Shown: positions 39,067 to 48,414, counted from the first letter of the stretch. The stretch is 64,000 nt of DNA from Bacillus sp. N1-1 (GCF_009818105.1 NZ_CP046564.1:2294001-2358000); one strand, 5' to 3'. The notes: generated by a model not told the origin, from the letters alone. A program made the numbers and translations.

Positions 39067-40116
39067 ATGAAAAGAACACTTGAACAACGCCTGCAAGAGG
39101 GCCCAGTCATTTGCGGAGAAGGATATCTGTTTGAATTGGAACGACGTGGTTATCTCCAAGCAGGATCATTCGTGCCAGAAGTTGCACTAGATAATCCTGA
39201 AGCTCTTAAACAAACCTATCGTGATTATATGCTTGCAGGATCTGATGTCGTGCTAGCTTTTACGTATAATGGCCACCGAGAGAAAATGAGAATTATCGGA
39301 AAAGAAGACTTGCTAGAGCCACTCAATCGACAAGCAATTCGCCTCGCTAAAGAGGTAGCGAAGGAACATCCTGATGAAGAAGCTCTTGTAGCAGGAAATA
39401 TATCCAATACGAATCTCTTTGATCCTGAAGATGAAAATAGTAAAGAACAAATACGGTCTATGTTCGCCGAGATGGTAAAATGGAGTAAAGAAGAAGGCGT
39501 TGATTTCATTAATGGGGAAACATTTTATTATTACGAAGAAGCGAAAATAGCCTTAGAAGAAATTCAAAAACAAGATCTTCAAGCAGTTATTACACTTGGA
39601 CTTATGAGTGAAAACATTTTAAGAGACGGCTATACCGTTGAGGAAGCTTGCCGGTTGTTAGAAGAACAAGGAGCGCTAGTTGTTGGTATGAACTGTTTTC
39701 GAGGACCTGCTACAATGCAGCCATACATCGAGAAAATTAGACAGTCTGTTACTGGATATGTTGGCGCACTTCCAATTCCTTATCGGACAACAGAAGAACA
39801 TCCAACATTTTTTAACTTACCTGATGGCGGATGTGCCTGTACATTGCCAACAGAGACAACCTTTCCAACATCTCTAGATCCACTTTATTGTAACCGTTAT
39901 GAATTAGCAGAATGGGCAAAAGAAGCAAAAAGCGTAGGCGTGAATTATTTTGGACTATGCTGTGGTGCTTCTCCAAGCATGTTGAGAGAAGTCGCTGAAA
40001 CAGTAGGTAGAACAGCGGTAAATTCAATCTACTCTCCAAATATGGAAAAACATTTCCTGTTTGGCTCAGATGAATCATTAAAGAAAAACAATACTGCATA
40101 TCGTGAGAAGGCATAA
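39067..40116 (+). CDS. Homocysteine S-methyltransferase family protein
   Basis: This 349-residue zinc methyltransferase of the BHMT/MmuM type transfers a methyl group to homocysteine to make methionine. Zinc-ligand regions are the Cys in VVGMNCFRGP (about residue 217) and the CC pair in YFGLCCGASPSML. EGYLFELERRGYLQAGSFVPEVAL resembles the betaine-homocysteine branch. S-box control agrees with a methionine-synthesis role. The methyl donor (betaine, S-methylmethionine or other) is not determined. Confidence 0.9.
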   Translation: MKRTLEQRLQEGPVICGEGYLFELERRGYLQAGSFVPEVALDNPEALKQTYRDYMLAGSDVVLAFTYNGHREKMRIIGKEDLLEPLNRQAIRLAKEVAKEHPDEEALVAGNISNTNLFDPEDENSKEQIRSMFAEMVKWSKEEGVDFINGETFYYYEEAKIALEEIQKQDLQAVITLGLMSENILRDGYTVEEACRLLEEQGALVVGMNCFRGPATMQPYIEKIRQSVTGYVGALPIPYRTTEEHPTFFNLPDGGCACTLPTETTFPTSLDPLYCNRYELAEWAKEAKSVGVNYFGLCCGASPSMLREVAETVGRTAVNSIYSPNMEKHFLFGSDESLKKNNTAYREKA

Positions 40117-40124
40117 ACGATGAC

Positions 40125-40152
40125 AACGGAGAGGACAACCTCTCCGTTTTTT
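40125..40152 (+). terminator. Rho-independent terminator
   Basis: A 10-bp stem AACGGAGAGG / CCTCTCCGTT with loop ACAA, then TTTTTT. Confidence 0.88.
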
Positions 40153-40417
40153 ATTGCAAAAAGAATATGCCTTTAACGTATTGGCAATAACGATAAAAAG
40201 AAAGTGAAAATGGAACAAATACAGATATGTCTGCATGTAATAAAACATCAATACATTTTACGATTGATCCCGGCCCATTTTTTGTTATAAAAGCAGCTTT
40301 ACGCAATGAAAAATCTTGCTTTTTATATCTTTAGCGTAAGATTCATTTAAAAATAGTAGCTTCTTTTGTCAAAATGATCATATTGAGACATCAGTTGTGT
40401 TATTATTTTAAATGTGT

Positions 40418-40446
40418 TTGAATATGTGACACAACGAAACTCTAAT
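40418..40446 (+). promoter_or_regulatory. Probable murB promoter in a 340-base gap
   Basis: TTGAAT (40418-40423), 17 bases, TCTAAT (40441-40446). The rest of the gap from 40153 to 40489 is AT-rich with no ORF of note; a 7-base inverted repeat GTTGTGT (40394-40400) / ACACAAC (40429-40435) surrounds the -35 and may be regulatory. Confidence 0.55.
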
Positions 40447-40489
40447 GAAATCATAACAAAAAGAACTTGTTTTATAAGCGAGGTAGCCT

Positions 40490-41413
40490 ATGGATAATCA
40501 AAATGTAATAACTGAACTCCGCTCGATTTTGCCAGAAGCGGAATTGAAAATAAATGAGCCTTTAAATGCCCACACATATACTAGGATGGGTGGATGTGCT
40601 GATGTTCTTGTCTTCCCTAAAACAATTGAAGATGCAAGAGCAGCGGTAGAATATGCTTATCAAAAAAACTATCCTTTAACGATACTCGGTAAAGGTTCGA
40701 ATGTAATTATTCAAGATGGCGGTATTCGCGGCATTGTCTTGAATCTATCTTCTCTAAAATCGATTGATAAAACAGACAAAAAAGTTATTGCTCAAGCAGG
40801 CGCACGCATTATTGATGCATCTGAATTTGCGCGTGATTGCAAACTAAGCGGTCTTGAGTTTGCATGTGGTATACCTGGCTCTGTTGGAGGAGCTGTATAT
40901 ATGAATGCAGGAGCATACGGTGGAGAAATAGCCGATTGTCTCGAGAGTGTTCTCGCTGTAACGAAAGAAGGAAAGTTAATCAAATTAACCGCTGATGAAC
41001 TTGATTTATCTTATCGTCACAGTAACGTAGAAGAAAAAGGTTTGCTTGTTTTAGAAGCAACCTTCGCTCTAAAAGATGGCGACTATAATGAAATCAAAGA
41101 GATCATGGATGACCTAACTGAGAAGCGCGAAACGAAACAGCCGCTAGAATACCCTTCTTGTGGTAGTGTGTTCAAGCGTCCTCCTGGCCTATTTGCAGGT
41201 AAATTGATTCAGGACTCTGAGCTACAAGGTACACGTATCGGTGGGGCGGAAGTTTCTAAAAAGCATGCTGGCTTTATTGTAAATATCGATAATGCCACGG
41301 CAACAGACTATTTGGATGTGATTCATCACGTTCAAAGAACGGTAAAAGAAAAGTTTGATGTTGAGCTTGAACGTGAAGTACGCGTTATTGGCGAACCGCC
41401 TGAGCAAGCATAA
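40490..41413 (+). CDS. murB: UDP-N-acetylmuramate dehydrogenase
   Basis: The 307-residue FAD enzyme reduces UDP-GlcNAc-enolpyruvate to UDP-MurNAc in peptidoglycan synthesis. FAD segments are [21 protein letters not shown] and [28 protein letters not shown]. The substrate-domain active Ser lies in SCGSVFKRP, and the length and lack of an insertion indicate type II MurB. GAGGTAGCCT precedes the ATG. It is monocistronic. Confidence 0.96.
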   Translation: MDNQNVITELRSILPEAELKINEPLNAHTYTRMGGCADVLVFPKTIEDARAAVEYAYQKNYPLTILGKGSNVIIQDGGIRGIVLNLSSLKSIDKTDKKVIAQAGARIIDASEFARDCKLSGLEFACGIPGSVGGAVYMNAGAYGGEIADCLESVLAVTKEGKLIKLTADELDLSYRHSNVEEKGLLVLEATFALKDGDYNEIKEIMDDLTEKRETKQPLEYPSCGSVFKRPPGLFAGKLIQDSELQGTRIGGAEVSKKHAGFIVNIDNATATDYLDVIHHVQRTVKEKFDVELEREVRVIGEPPEQA

Positions 41414-41417
41414 AGAG

Positions 41418-41450
41418 AAGCCAGCCACTCAATTGAGCGGCTGGCTTTTT
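41418..41450 (+). terminator. Terminator of murB
   Basis: Stem AAGCCAGCC / GGCTGGCTT around TCAATTGA, then TTTTT. Confidence 0.88.
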
Positions 41451-41570
41451 GTGATGTATTGAAGATGAACAACTTTTGATAATACTGTGAACAAACAAAA
41501 TCTGCACAATAAGTGCACAATTAACAGATAAAGTAGGATGGTAAATGAAACCAATCATAGGAGGGTATTT

Positions 41571-42164
41571 ATGAAAACCAAAAAAGTTATATTAGGATTA
41601 GGATTATCACTATCACTTATTCTTGCAGCATGCGGAAACAATAACGAGGGCATAAACCAGGAGTCCGGAAACAATCAATCGACCTCTAACTCTTCAGCAA
41701 ACTCCGAGAGTCACATGGAAGAGATGGAACACTCCGGCTCTTCAGAAGTACCTGAAGGGTTAAAAAGGGCTGAAAACCCTACATATCCAGAAAGCAGTAA
41801 AGCAATCATTGAAACAGATCATATGAAAGGAATGAAAGGTGCAGAAGCCACGATCTCAGGAGCTTTTGAAACTACCTCATATGTTGTTTCATATATGCCA
41901 ACGAATGGCGGAGAACCTGTAGAAAATCACAAATGGGTGATCCATGAGGAACTTGATCAACCTGATAATGCGCCTTTAGCACCCGGCACGGAAGTAACAC
42001 TTAATGCTTCCCATATGAAAGGGATGGAAGGAGCAAATGCAACAATTGAATCAGCCAACCAAACTACTGTTTATATGATAGACTATATGCCGACAACCGG
42101 AGGCGAAAAGGTAACCAATCATAAATGGGTAACAGAAGATGAATTATCTCCTATTGAGCAATAA
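41571..42164 (+). CDS. YdhK-family lipoprotein (two DUF1541 repeats)
   Basis: This 197-residue lipoprotein has signal peptide and lipobox LSLSLILAACGN (Cys at about residue 20), then an Asn/Ser/Glu linker and two tandem repeats of about 60 residues: TDHMKGMKGAEATISGAFETTSYVVSYMPTNGGEPVENHKWV and ASHMKGMEGANATIESANQTTVYMIDYMPTTGGEKVTNHKWV. The conserved HMKGM and NHKW pieces suggest metal (possibly copper) binding. AGGAGGG fixes ATG 41571 over ATG 41538. It lies just above another lipoprotein and a copper-storage-like gene. Confidence 0.88.
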   Translation: MKTKKVILGLGLSLSLILAACGNNNEGINQESGNNQSTSNSSANSESHMEEMEHSGSSEVPEGLKRAENPTYPESSKAIIETDHMKGMKGAEATISGAFETTSYVVSYMPTNGGEPVENHKWVIHEELDQPDNAPLAPGTEVTLNASHMKGMEGANATIESANQTTVYMIDYMPTTGGEKVTNHKWVTEDELSPIEQ

Positions 42165-42224
42165 AGGTTCATAGTAGCTGCGCAATAGCGACTGAATAAG
42201 ACAACACATAAAGGATGAAATGCT

Positions 42225-43193
42225 GTGAAGAAACATTGGATGATAATTTTTGGGGCACTGCTTCTTATTATTGCAGGATGTCAGGAAGAAAACTCAAAAC
42301 CAGTAGAAAGCAATGATGGGGTAAAGGAAACCCAAAAGAAAGAAAAAGAAACGGCATCATTATCAGAATCGAGCTTTTATAAACCGACTTCACGGAAGCA
42401 AATTAATCATGTACATGGTGTCGGGTATCCAGGCAATCAACATGAATTATTCGTGGCGACTCATCTTGGACCGCTTATCTATCTTGATGGAACCTGGTAT
42501 GAAGCTGAAGCAAACAACAATGACTATATGGGCTTCCAGGCAGTGTCTGATGGTTTTTATAGTAGTGGACACCCCGGCGAAGGATCAGATTTACCAAATC
42601 CGCTCGGATTAATCAAAAGTACTGATAGAGGAAAGACGCTAGAGCAGCTAGGTTTTCAAGGAGAATCTGACTTTCACTATTTAGCGGTAGGCTATGAAAC
42701 ACATAGCATTTATGCTGTAAATCAACAGAAAAACAGCGAAATGGACATAGGGGTTTATTATAGTGAGGATGCAAGTGATTGGAATCAAGTACAACTAAAG
42801 GGGATTCCTAATCAAATTAATGGGATTTTTGCTCACCCTAGTGATGCAAACGTCGTAGCCATTACTTCGCCAAAGGGACTTTATCTTTCGGAGGATCAAG
42901 GACAGTCATTTACACCAATTACAGAGGACGTCTCAATTACCTCGATGGTCTTTCTTAAAGACCGTATCATCTTCGCCAAACAAGGAGCAACTAGCCAACT
43001 TGTGTCCCTTAAGAACGGAGAAGAAACGATCATTTCTATGCCCAACAAAATTGAAGAAGCGATTGATTATCTCGCGGTGAATCCACAAAATGAGAATGAG
43101 ATTTCTTTTCATACATCTGATGGTAGTCTCTATCAAACGAAAGATGCCGGGGAATCCTGGGTCGCCTTAATCGATCAGGGTAAATTGAACTAG
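42225..43193 (+). CDS. BNR/sialidase-like repeat lipoprotein (F510_1955-type)
   Basis: The 322-residue lipoprotein has the N-terminal signal MIIFGALLLIIAGCQ (lipid Cys at about residue 19), then beta-propeller repeats with Asp-box features: KSTDRGKTLEQLGF, YYSEDASDWNQVQL, YLSEDQGQSFTPI and YQTKDAGESWVAL. It resembles proteins annotated as F510_1955 family glycosylhydrolase, although no sialidase active site is evident. The HVHGVGYP and HLGP His residues may bind metal. The GTG start follows AAAGGATG. Confidence 0.8.
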   Translation: MKKHWMIIFGALLLIIAGCQEENSKPVESNDGVKETQKKEKETASLSESSFYKPTSRKQINHVHGVGYPGNQHELFVATHLGPLIYLDGTWYEAEANNNDYMGFQAVSDGFYSSGHPGEGSDLPNPLGLIKSTDRGKTLEQLGFQGESDFHYLAVGYETHSIYAVNQQKNSEMDIGVYYSEDASDWNQVQLKGIPNQINGIFAHPSDANVVAITSPKGLYLSEDQGQSFTPITEDVSITSMVFLKDRIIFAKQGATSQLVSLKNGEETIISMPNKIEEAIDYLAVNPQNENEISFHTSDGSLYQTKDAGESWVALIDQGKLN

Positions 43194-43357
43194 TTGATGT
43201 TGTATACTTAAACTTTGAATATCACCCTCTAATTATCCAGAATTTGTGCAGATTTAATGAAATTTACATTTTAACAACTTTATTTCGGATTCACGTTTAT
43301 TATCAAGCAAATAGGAAAATATGACAGTGTATTACATTATTAAGGAGGAATTTAATC

Positions 43358-43687
43358 ATGTCACATGAAAAGTACGGTTCAATGATTCAAACACTTCACG
43401 AATGTATGACAGCATGCAACCATTGCTATGACGCTTGCTTGAAAGAAGAGGATGTCAAAATGATGGCTGAGTGTATTCGTTTGGACAGAGAGTGTGCTGA
43501 CATCTGTGGATTTCTTGAACAAGCACTTGTTAGAGGAACCCCATTTGCGTCTGAACTTGCACAAGCATGTGCTACTATTTGTGAGGCATGTGGAAACGAG
43601 TGTAAAAAGCACGATCACAAACACTGTCAAGATTGTGCAGAGTCATGCTTTAAATGTGCAGAAGAGTGTAAGAAATTAGCAGCATAA
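43358..43687 (+). CDS. Four-helix-bundle copper-storage-like protein (Csp/DUF326, YhjQ-type)
   Basis: The 109-residue protein has 16 Cys, in pairs such as CMTACNHCYDAC, CIRLDRECADICG, CATICEACGNEC and CQDCAESCFKCAEEC, placed to line the core of a four-helix bundle that takes up many Cu(I) ions. It has no signal peptide, so it is cytoplasmic. AAGGAGGAATTTAATC precedes the ATG and a terminator follows. Its neighbours (lipoproteins and a two-component system) suggest a metal-response module. Confidence 0.9.
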   Translation: MSHEKYGSMIQTLHECMTACNHCYDACLKEEDVKMMAECIRLDRECADICGFLEQALVRGTPFASELAQACATICEACGNECKKHDHKHCQDCAESCFKCAEECKKLAA

Positions 43688-43703
43688 TCGCATAATTAGT
43701 GTA

Positions 43704-43739
43704 GAAGTCTGTTGAATCATTAGCAGGCTTCTTTTTTTT
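43704..43739 (+). terminator. Rho-independent terminator
   Basis: Stem GAAGTCTG / CAGGCTTC (one G-T pair) with a 12-base loop and eight T. Confidence 0.85.
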
Positions 43740-43831
43740 GCCACCAATTTGTTCATCTTTAAACAAAGCAGACAAGCTGCACACTTTCTCGATATAATAC
43801 TGATAGAATAGCTGTGGATAAGGAGAGAGAC

Positions 43832-45217
43832 ATGAGATTTAAGAGAAAAAGTAAATTAGCTACAAAATTAGGTCTGTTTTTTCTTACAAGCATCTTACTC
43901 CTTGAGGGGATTTTATTCATGGTGCTATACTTCGGCTTTTTAAATGAGCGAATCATGGCTGAAACTGATGCCCTACTAGCACGGGGAAACAGCCACAGAG
44001 ATGTTCTAGAAAAACATTTTGATCGTGAAACAATGGAGCACGTTGCTCTAATGGAATCTGAAGCTGAAACTCAAGTAATTATTACAGATGAAAGAAATGG
44101 CGTTCTCGTTCATTCGAATACTGTAACTTCTATGATCAAAACAACCCTTTCTTCATCATCCTCTCTTCCAGTATCGGGAACTATCGTGGAAGGTGATTGG
44201 GGTAATGAACCTTATGTTATGACCGGTTCTCCTATCGTTGTTAATGATGAGCTTGTGGGAAATGTCTACATGATTCTCGATACAAAAAGTATTCGCGAAG
44301 TGCGCGATCATTTAACAACCCAATTTTTGATCATTAGTGGACTCGCACTCTTTCTAACCGTTATTACGATTATTTATCTTTCAAGAGTGATTACACGTCC
44401 ATTGATTGAAATGAAAGTAGCAACGCAACAAATGAGCAGAGGGGATCATAATGTCTCCTTAAAAGTCGATCGAAACGACGAATTAGGGGAATTAGCGAAC
44501 GGGATTCAAAGCTTATCAGATGATTTACTACGATTAAAAAACGATCGTAGTGATTTTCTAGCGAACATTGCTCATGAACTAAGAACACCTTTAACTTATC
44601 TGAATGGTTACGCAAACATCGCTCAGCGAGAAGGGTTATCTTCTACAGAGAGAAATACTTACCTTTCAATTATTAAAGAAGAATCAGAGAACTTAACTTC
44701 TCTCGTTCGAGATTTGTTTGATATGGCTAAAATGGACCAACAAGGATTTGTGATTAATCGAGACGAAGTCGAATTGTGTTCGTTGATTCATCAGGTAAGA
44801 GAGAAAGTAAGTCCTGCTTTTGAGGATAAGGGGATTGATCTTATAGTGTCCTGTCAGAATAAAATCCATCTCAATATTGATTCTACAAGGTTTTCTCAAG
44901 TGATTTTAAACCTTTTGGATAATGCTTTGCATTATAGTGAGTCAGGAAAAACGGTACTCATCGAAGCTCACTCTTTTCAAAGCGAAGTGATTGTTAAAGT
45001 AATTGACGAAGGAGAAGGAATTCCTGAGAAGGATTTGCCTTTCATCTTTGAACGTCTCTACCGGGTTGATAAATCACGTTCAAGAAAGTACGGAGGTTCT
45101 GGACTTGGTCTTGCTATTGCTAAAGAAATTATCGAGAAGCATGGAGGTAGGATAAAGGCGGAAAGTCAAAAAGGAAAAGGAACAACGATCACCATTGTTT
45201 TGTTAGGAGTTGAATAA
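43832..45217 (+). CDS. Sensor histidine kinase
   Basis: The 461-residue membrane kinase has TM1 at about 13-36, an extracytoplasmic sensor of about 125 residues, TM2 at about 163-185, a HAMP domain, the phospho-acceptor His248 in DFLANIAHELRTPLTYL, the N box VILNLLDNALHYSE and the G boxes DEGEGIPEKDL and GGSGLGLAIAKEI. AAGGAGAGAGAC sets ATG 43832. It overlaps no other gene and precedes its response regulator by one base. The stimulus is unknown; metal or envelope stress is suggested by upstream genes. Confidence 0.92.
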   Translation: MRFKRKSKLATKLGLFFLTSILLLEGILFMVLYFGFLNERIMAETDALLARGNSHRDVLEKHFDRETMEHVALMESEAETQVIITDERNGVLVHSNTVTSMIKTTLSSSSSLPVSGTIVEGDWGNEPYVMTGSPIVVNDELVGNVYMILDTKSIREVRDHLTTQFLIISGLALFLTVITIIYLSRVITRPLIEMKVATQQMSRGDHNVSLKVDRNDELGELANGIQSLSDDLLRLKNDRSDFLANIAHELRTPLTYLNGYANIAQREGLSSTERNTYLSIIKEESENLTSLVRDLFDMAKMDQQGFVINRDEVELCSLIHQVREKVSPAFEDKGIDLIVSCQNKIHLNIDSTRFSQVILNLLDNALHYSESGKTVLIEAHSFQSEVIVKVIDEGEGIPEKDLPFIFERLYRVDKSRSRKYGGSGLGLAIAKEIIEKHGGRIKAESQKGKGTTITIVLLGVE

Positions 45218-45218
45218 C

Positions 45219-45896
45219 GTGAAAAATGTGCTGATTGTAGACGATGAAGAGCGGATGGTAGAGCTAATCTCTCTTTATTTAAAACCACATGGGTACACCA
45301 TTTATCAAGCATATACAGGCATAGAAGCACTACATAGATTGACTGAATACAAAATAGATCTCGTTTTGTTAGATATAATGATGCCCGACATGGACGGCTT
45401 TGCAACGTGTGAAGAAATACGAAATCAATCAGAGGTGCCAATTATCATGTTAACAGCAAGAGAGCAGAATGAAGATATTGTTAAAGGATTCAAGCTAGGC
45501 GCAGATGATTACATCACAAAACCGTTTGACGAACGTGTTCTCCTTGCTAGAATGGAAGCTTTGGCTCGACGCGTAAAACAAATAAATCAAAATCAAGTGA
45601 TTTTAAAAGGGCTAACGTGGGATGCAGACAAACATCTCGTATCATATTATAGTGTGCCTATCCCTATGACTCCCATTGAATTTAAGTTGCTTGGCCTATT
45701 CTTAAAAAATCCCGAAAAAGTCTTTAGCCGAGAGCATCTGATTCAGCTGATTTGGGGATTTGAATCAAACACAGAAGGACGCACGATTGATTCACATATT
45801 CGAAATTTACGTGATAAGTGTAGAGCGGTTAACTTTAATATCGATGAGTTTTTGGTGACCATTTGGGGAGTAGGCTATAAATGGAAAAAATCCTAA
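45219..45896 (+). CDS. OmpR/PhoB-family response regulator
   Basis: This 225-residue regulator has a receiver domain (IVDDEER, phospho-acceptor Asp52 in LVLLDIMMPDMDG, Lys in DDYITKPFD) and a C-terminal winged helix (LTPIEFKLL-type PMTPIEFKLLGLFLKNPEKVFSREHLIQLIWG, GRTIDSHIRNLRDKCRA, VGYKWKK). AGGAG at 45205-45209 favours GTG 45219 over the in-frame TTG 45210. It is the partner of the upstream kinase. Confidence 0.93.
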   Translation: MKNVLIVDDEERMVELISLYLKPHGYTIYQAYTGIEALHRLTEYKIDLVLLDIMMPDMDGFATCEEIRNQSEVPIIMLTAREQNEDIVKGFKLGADDYITKPFDERVLLARMEALARRVKQINQNQVILKGLTWDADKHLVSYYSVPIPMTPIEFKLLGLFLKNPEKVFSREHLIQLIWGFESNTEGRTIDSHIRNLRDKCRAVNFNIDEFLVTIWGVGYKWKKS

Positions 45897-46099
45897 TCAT
45901 CCTAACGCAAGGAGTCATTTGTAGTTTGTTCACATTTTCAGTATCAATGCTTTACATACAATAATAATTATCAAATAGCATAATGAAGTCTATTTGGCAA
46001 AACGAACCAGTATATTAGGCGAAAGTTGACTTAAACTAATCCGTGTGGCTAATGATTAGTAACACGTCTTTTAACTTTTACCTAAGGAAGTGACATGAA

Positions 46100-46384
46100 G
46101 TGAATTATAAAAAGCGCAACACCCAAAAAGGAAAAGGCAAAACCGCTACTGTTATGGCGTTAAGTGCTCTTGGTGGAGCGGCAGCCTATGCCCTTACCAA
46201 TCGCATGCAAAACGGCGGTTTTGGTGGCATGCAGCAGCATTCACAGCAAAACTCCTCACATCAGGTGCAATCGCATTCTCAACATCAAAATCCTGAATCC
46301 TTGAAGCAAATGGCATCCGCTCAAGGAATCGATAATGATGCGATCGCAGAATTCACAAATGCCATAAAAGACGATTTGCGATAA
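46100..46384 (+). CDS. Small Gln/His-rich protein of unknown function
   Basis: The 94-residue protein has a basic N-terminus (NYKKRNTQKGKGK), a short hydrophobic Ala/Gly segment (ATVMALSALGGAAAYAL, about 14-30), a Gly/Gln/Ser/His-rich middle and a helical acidic C-terminus. The GTG start follows AAGGAAGTG. A terminator follows. No family is recognised; it could be peripheral to the membrane. Confidence 0.65.
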   Translation: MNYKKRNTQKGKGKTATVMALSALGGAAAYALTNRMQNGGFGGMQQHSQQNSSHQVQSHSQHQNPESLKQMASAQGIDNDAIAEFTNAIKDDLR

Positions 46385-46389
46385 GTGAT

Positions 46390-46414
46390 GCACTCCCAAA
46401 CGGGGGTGCTTTTC
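46390..46414 (+). terminator. Rho-independent terminator
   Basis: Stem GCACTCCC / GGGGGTGC, loop AAAC, then TTTTC. Confidence 0.8.
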
Positions 46415-46647
46415 TTTAAAACTTAAATCGCATTGCCTAAACACCTCAGAATAAGCTACATATACTAAAGCGGAAATCACACGATGATAACCATTTCACC
46501 TTAAGAACAATTTCGTGATCGTACGGATGAAAACATTTATGATTAAGAAGACACATTATTTGCATATTCTCTAATTAGATGGAATCACCCATATCTTTTT
46601 CTTAATCTGATCCGTTATAGGGATGAGAGGGCATAAGGAGTGATAGG

Positions 46648-47304
46648 ATGCATACGGAGATCGATGATGAATATTGCAATCAGAAGCAACTGGAAGAAAT
46701 GATTACTAAGCTTTATCGTTATTGTCACCATCTGACCCAAAACAAGTGGGATGGAGAAGAAATTGCTCAAGAGACGATTTATAAAGCGTTAAAACACTAC
46801 CGGAATGAAAAGTGGAGTAATGCCCTTCTGAAAAAGATGGCCTATCATCAGTGGGTTGATCGCATTCGAAAGCGTGACAAAGAAGCGCTATTTTCTGAAA
46901 TTGACTTGCAAGATGACACAGCCGCTGACAAAGAATTGTGCTCAGAATGGCTAGAGAAGCTTTTGAAACAACTAACCCCAAAGCAGTTCATCACTTTTGT
47001 ATTGAAAGAAGCCTTTCAATACAAAATATCCGAAATTGCCGTTCTTCTTAATATGTCAGATACCGGTGTCAAAGCATTGTTGAACAGAAGCCGCTTAAAA
47101 ATGAAAAAGCTATCCGACACAGGGGTTGATTCTTTTTGGTCTGAATCCATCCAAGAGTCGTTTCTACACACTATAGTTCATTCCATTCATACGCAGGATC
47201 CAAGTGAGCTAATTAAAATGCTTCCAATCCTTCTCAATCCTAAGGTTTCAACATTCAAAACAACGTATGCTTCATCTTCTAACGTCCTCTCACTAGCTGC
47301 ATAA
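46648..47304 (+). CDS. Sigma-70-family (ECF-type) sigma factor with C-terminal extension
   Basis: The 218-residue protein has a region 2 (MITKLYRYCHHLTQNKWDGEEIAQETIYKALKHY... DRIRKRDKEAL) and region 4 (LLKQLTPKQFITFVLKEAFQYKISEIAVLLNMSDTGVKALLNRSRLKMKKL), then about 60 extra residues rich in Ser/Ile/Leu. The extension is longer than in minimal ECF factors, as in groups where it replaces a separate anti-sigma factor. No anti-sigma gene is adjacent. AAGGAGTGATAGG precedes the ATG. The target promoters are unknown. Confidence 0.85.
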   Translation: MHTEIDDEYCNQKQLEEMITKLYRYCHHLTQNKWDGEEIAQETIYKALKHYRNEKWSNALLKKMAYHQWVDRIRKRDKEALFSEIDLQDDTAADKELCSEWLEKLLKQLTPKQFITFVLKEAFQYKISEIAVLLNMSDTGVKALLNRSRLKMKKLSDTGVDSFWSESIQESFLHTIVHSIHTQDPSELIKMLPILLNPKVSTFKTTYASSSNVLSLAA

Positions 47305-47329
47305 TAAACGCGATTAGGGAGGAAATGTT

Positions 47330-47911
47330 GTGAATATACCTTATGTCATCGAGCAATCTAGTCGAGGTGAGCGATCGTACGACATTTACTCAAGGTTGTT
47401 AAAGGATCGGATCATCATGGTTAGTGATGAAATTAATGACGCTATGGCAAACAGTATCGTTGCACAGCTATTATATTTAGCAGCGGATGCTCCTGAAAAG
47501 GATATCTCACTCTATATTAATAGCCCTGGTGGATCCACGTCAGCTGGATTTGCAATCTTCGATACGATGCACTACATTGCGCCAGATGTGAAAACCATTT
47601 GTACCGGCATGGCTGCCTCATTTGGAGCGATGTTGTTACTTGCAGGGACAAAAGGAAAACGATATGCTCTGCCAAATAGCGAAATCATGATTCACCAGCC
47701 TTTAGGTGGGGCTCGTGGCCAAGCAACTGATTTAGAAATCTCCGCCAAGCGCATTCTTAAACTAAGACAGCATATTAATCGCATCATTGCAGAGAAAACG
47801 AATCAATCTCTTGATAAAGTGGCATTAAATACGGATCGTGATTATTTTATGAGTGCTCAAGAAGCAAAAGAGTATGGGATTATTGACGAAATCATCCAAA
47901 AAGCAAAATAG
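47330..47911 (+). CDS. clpP: ATP-dependent Clp protease proteolytic subunit (probable paralogue)
   Basis: This 193-residue ClpP has the triad Ser97 ([12 protein letters not shown]), His122 (MIHQPLGG) and Asp171 ([13 protein letters not shown]). It forms the proteolytic chamber used by ClpX/ClpC. The usual SMGA is SFGA here. GGGAGGAAATGTT precedes GTG 47330. Placement directly after a sigma factor gene, not in the usual clpP surroundings, suggests a second copy, perhaps with a dedicated role. Confidence 0.94.
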   Translation: MNIPYVIEQSSRGERSYDIYSRLLKDRIIMVSDEINDAMANSIVAQLLYLAADAPEKDISLYINSPGGSTSAGFAIFDTMHYIAPDVKTICTGMAASFGAMLLLAGTKGKRYALPNSEIMIHQPLGGARGQATDLEISAKRILKLRQHINRIIAEKTNQSLDKVALNTDRDYFMSAQEAKEYGIIDEIIQKAK

Positions 47912-47922
47912 ATAGATGGTCT

Positions 47923-47947
47923 AAGGGACGGGAAACCGTTCCTTTTT
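47923..47947 (+). terminator. Rho-independent terminator
   Basis: Stem AAGGGACGG / CCGTTCCTT with loop GAAA, then TTT. Confidence 0.87.
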
Positions 47948-48027
47948 CATTTTGCAAAAGGTCAGCAAGTCTCTATGTAGAATAAATAAATTGAATGTAA
48001 TCGTAATAAATGAAAAGGAGTGTTCAA

Positions 48028-48414
48028 ATGATCAATCAAATCGGTCAAATTATGCTATACGTGGATAACCAGGATGAGGCATTAGCATTTTGGACAGAAA
48101 AAGTTGGATTTCATCATATTGCAGAGGAAAACAATAACGGGGGAATGAGATGGATCGAGATAGCGCCAACTTTGGAAGGAGCAACAAGCATTGTCCTTCA
48201 TGATAAAGCGTTTATAGCGAAGATGGAGCCTGAGTTAAATCTCAGTACACCATCCCTTATGTTTTACACGAATGATTTAGATCGTTTATACGAAAGTTTT
48301 GAGAGTAAAAAAATAACCGTTGGGGAAATTGTGTCGATGCCTACAGGCCGCGTTTTTAACTTTGCAGATCCTGAGGAACATTACTTTGCGGTAATGGAAA
48401 AGAACAAGGCATAA
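48028..48414 (+). CDS. VOC-family (glyoxalase-like) protein
   Basis: The 128-residue single vicinal-oxygen-chelate unit (INQIGQIMLYVDNQDEALAFWTEKVGFHHIAEE ... FNFADPEEHYFAVME) has two beta-alpha-beta-beta-beta halves. Metal ligands are plausible (Glu of ENNNG region, His and Glu in DPEEHYF). AAAGGAGTG sets ATG 48028 over ATG 48010. The substrate is unknown. Confidence 0.87.
   Translation: MINQIGQIMLYVDNQDEALAFWTEKVGFHHIAEENNNGGMRWIEIAPTLEGATSIVLHDKAFIAKMEPELNLSTPSLMFYTNDLDRLYESFESKKITVGEIVSMPTGRVFNFADPEEHYFAVMEKNKA

Noticed and set aside
40394-40435. Inverted repeat GTTGTGT / ACACAAC around the murB -35
   Set aside because: The arms are short, 28 bases apart, and match no regulator known to me; noted but not called as an operator.
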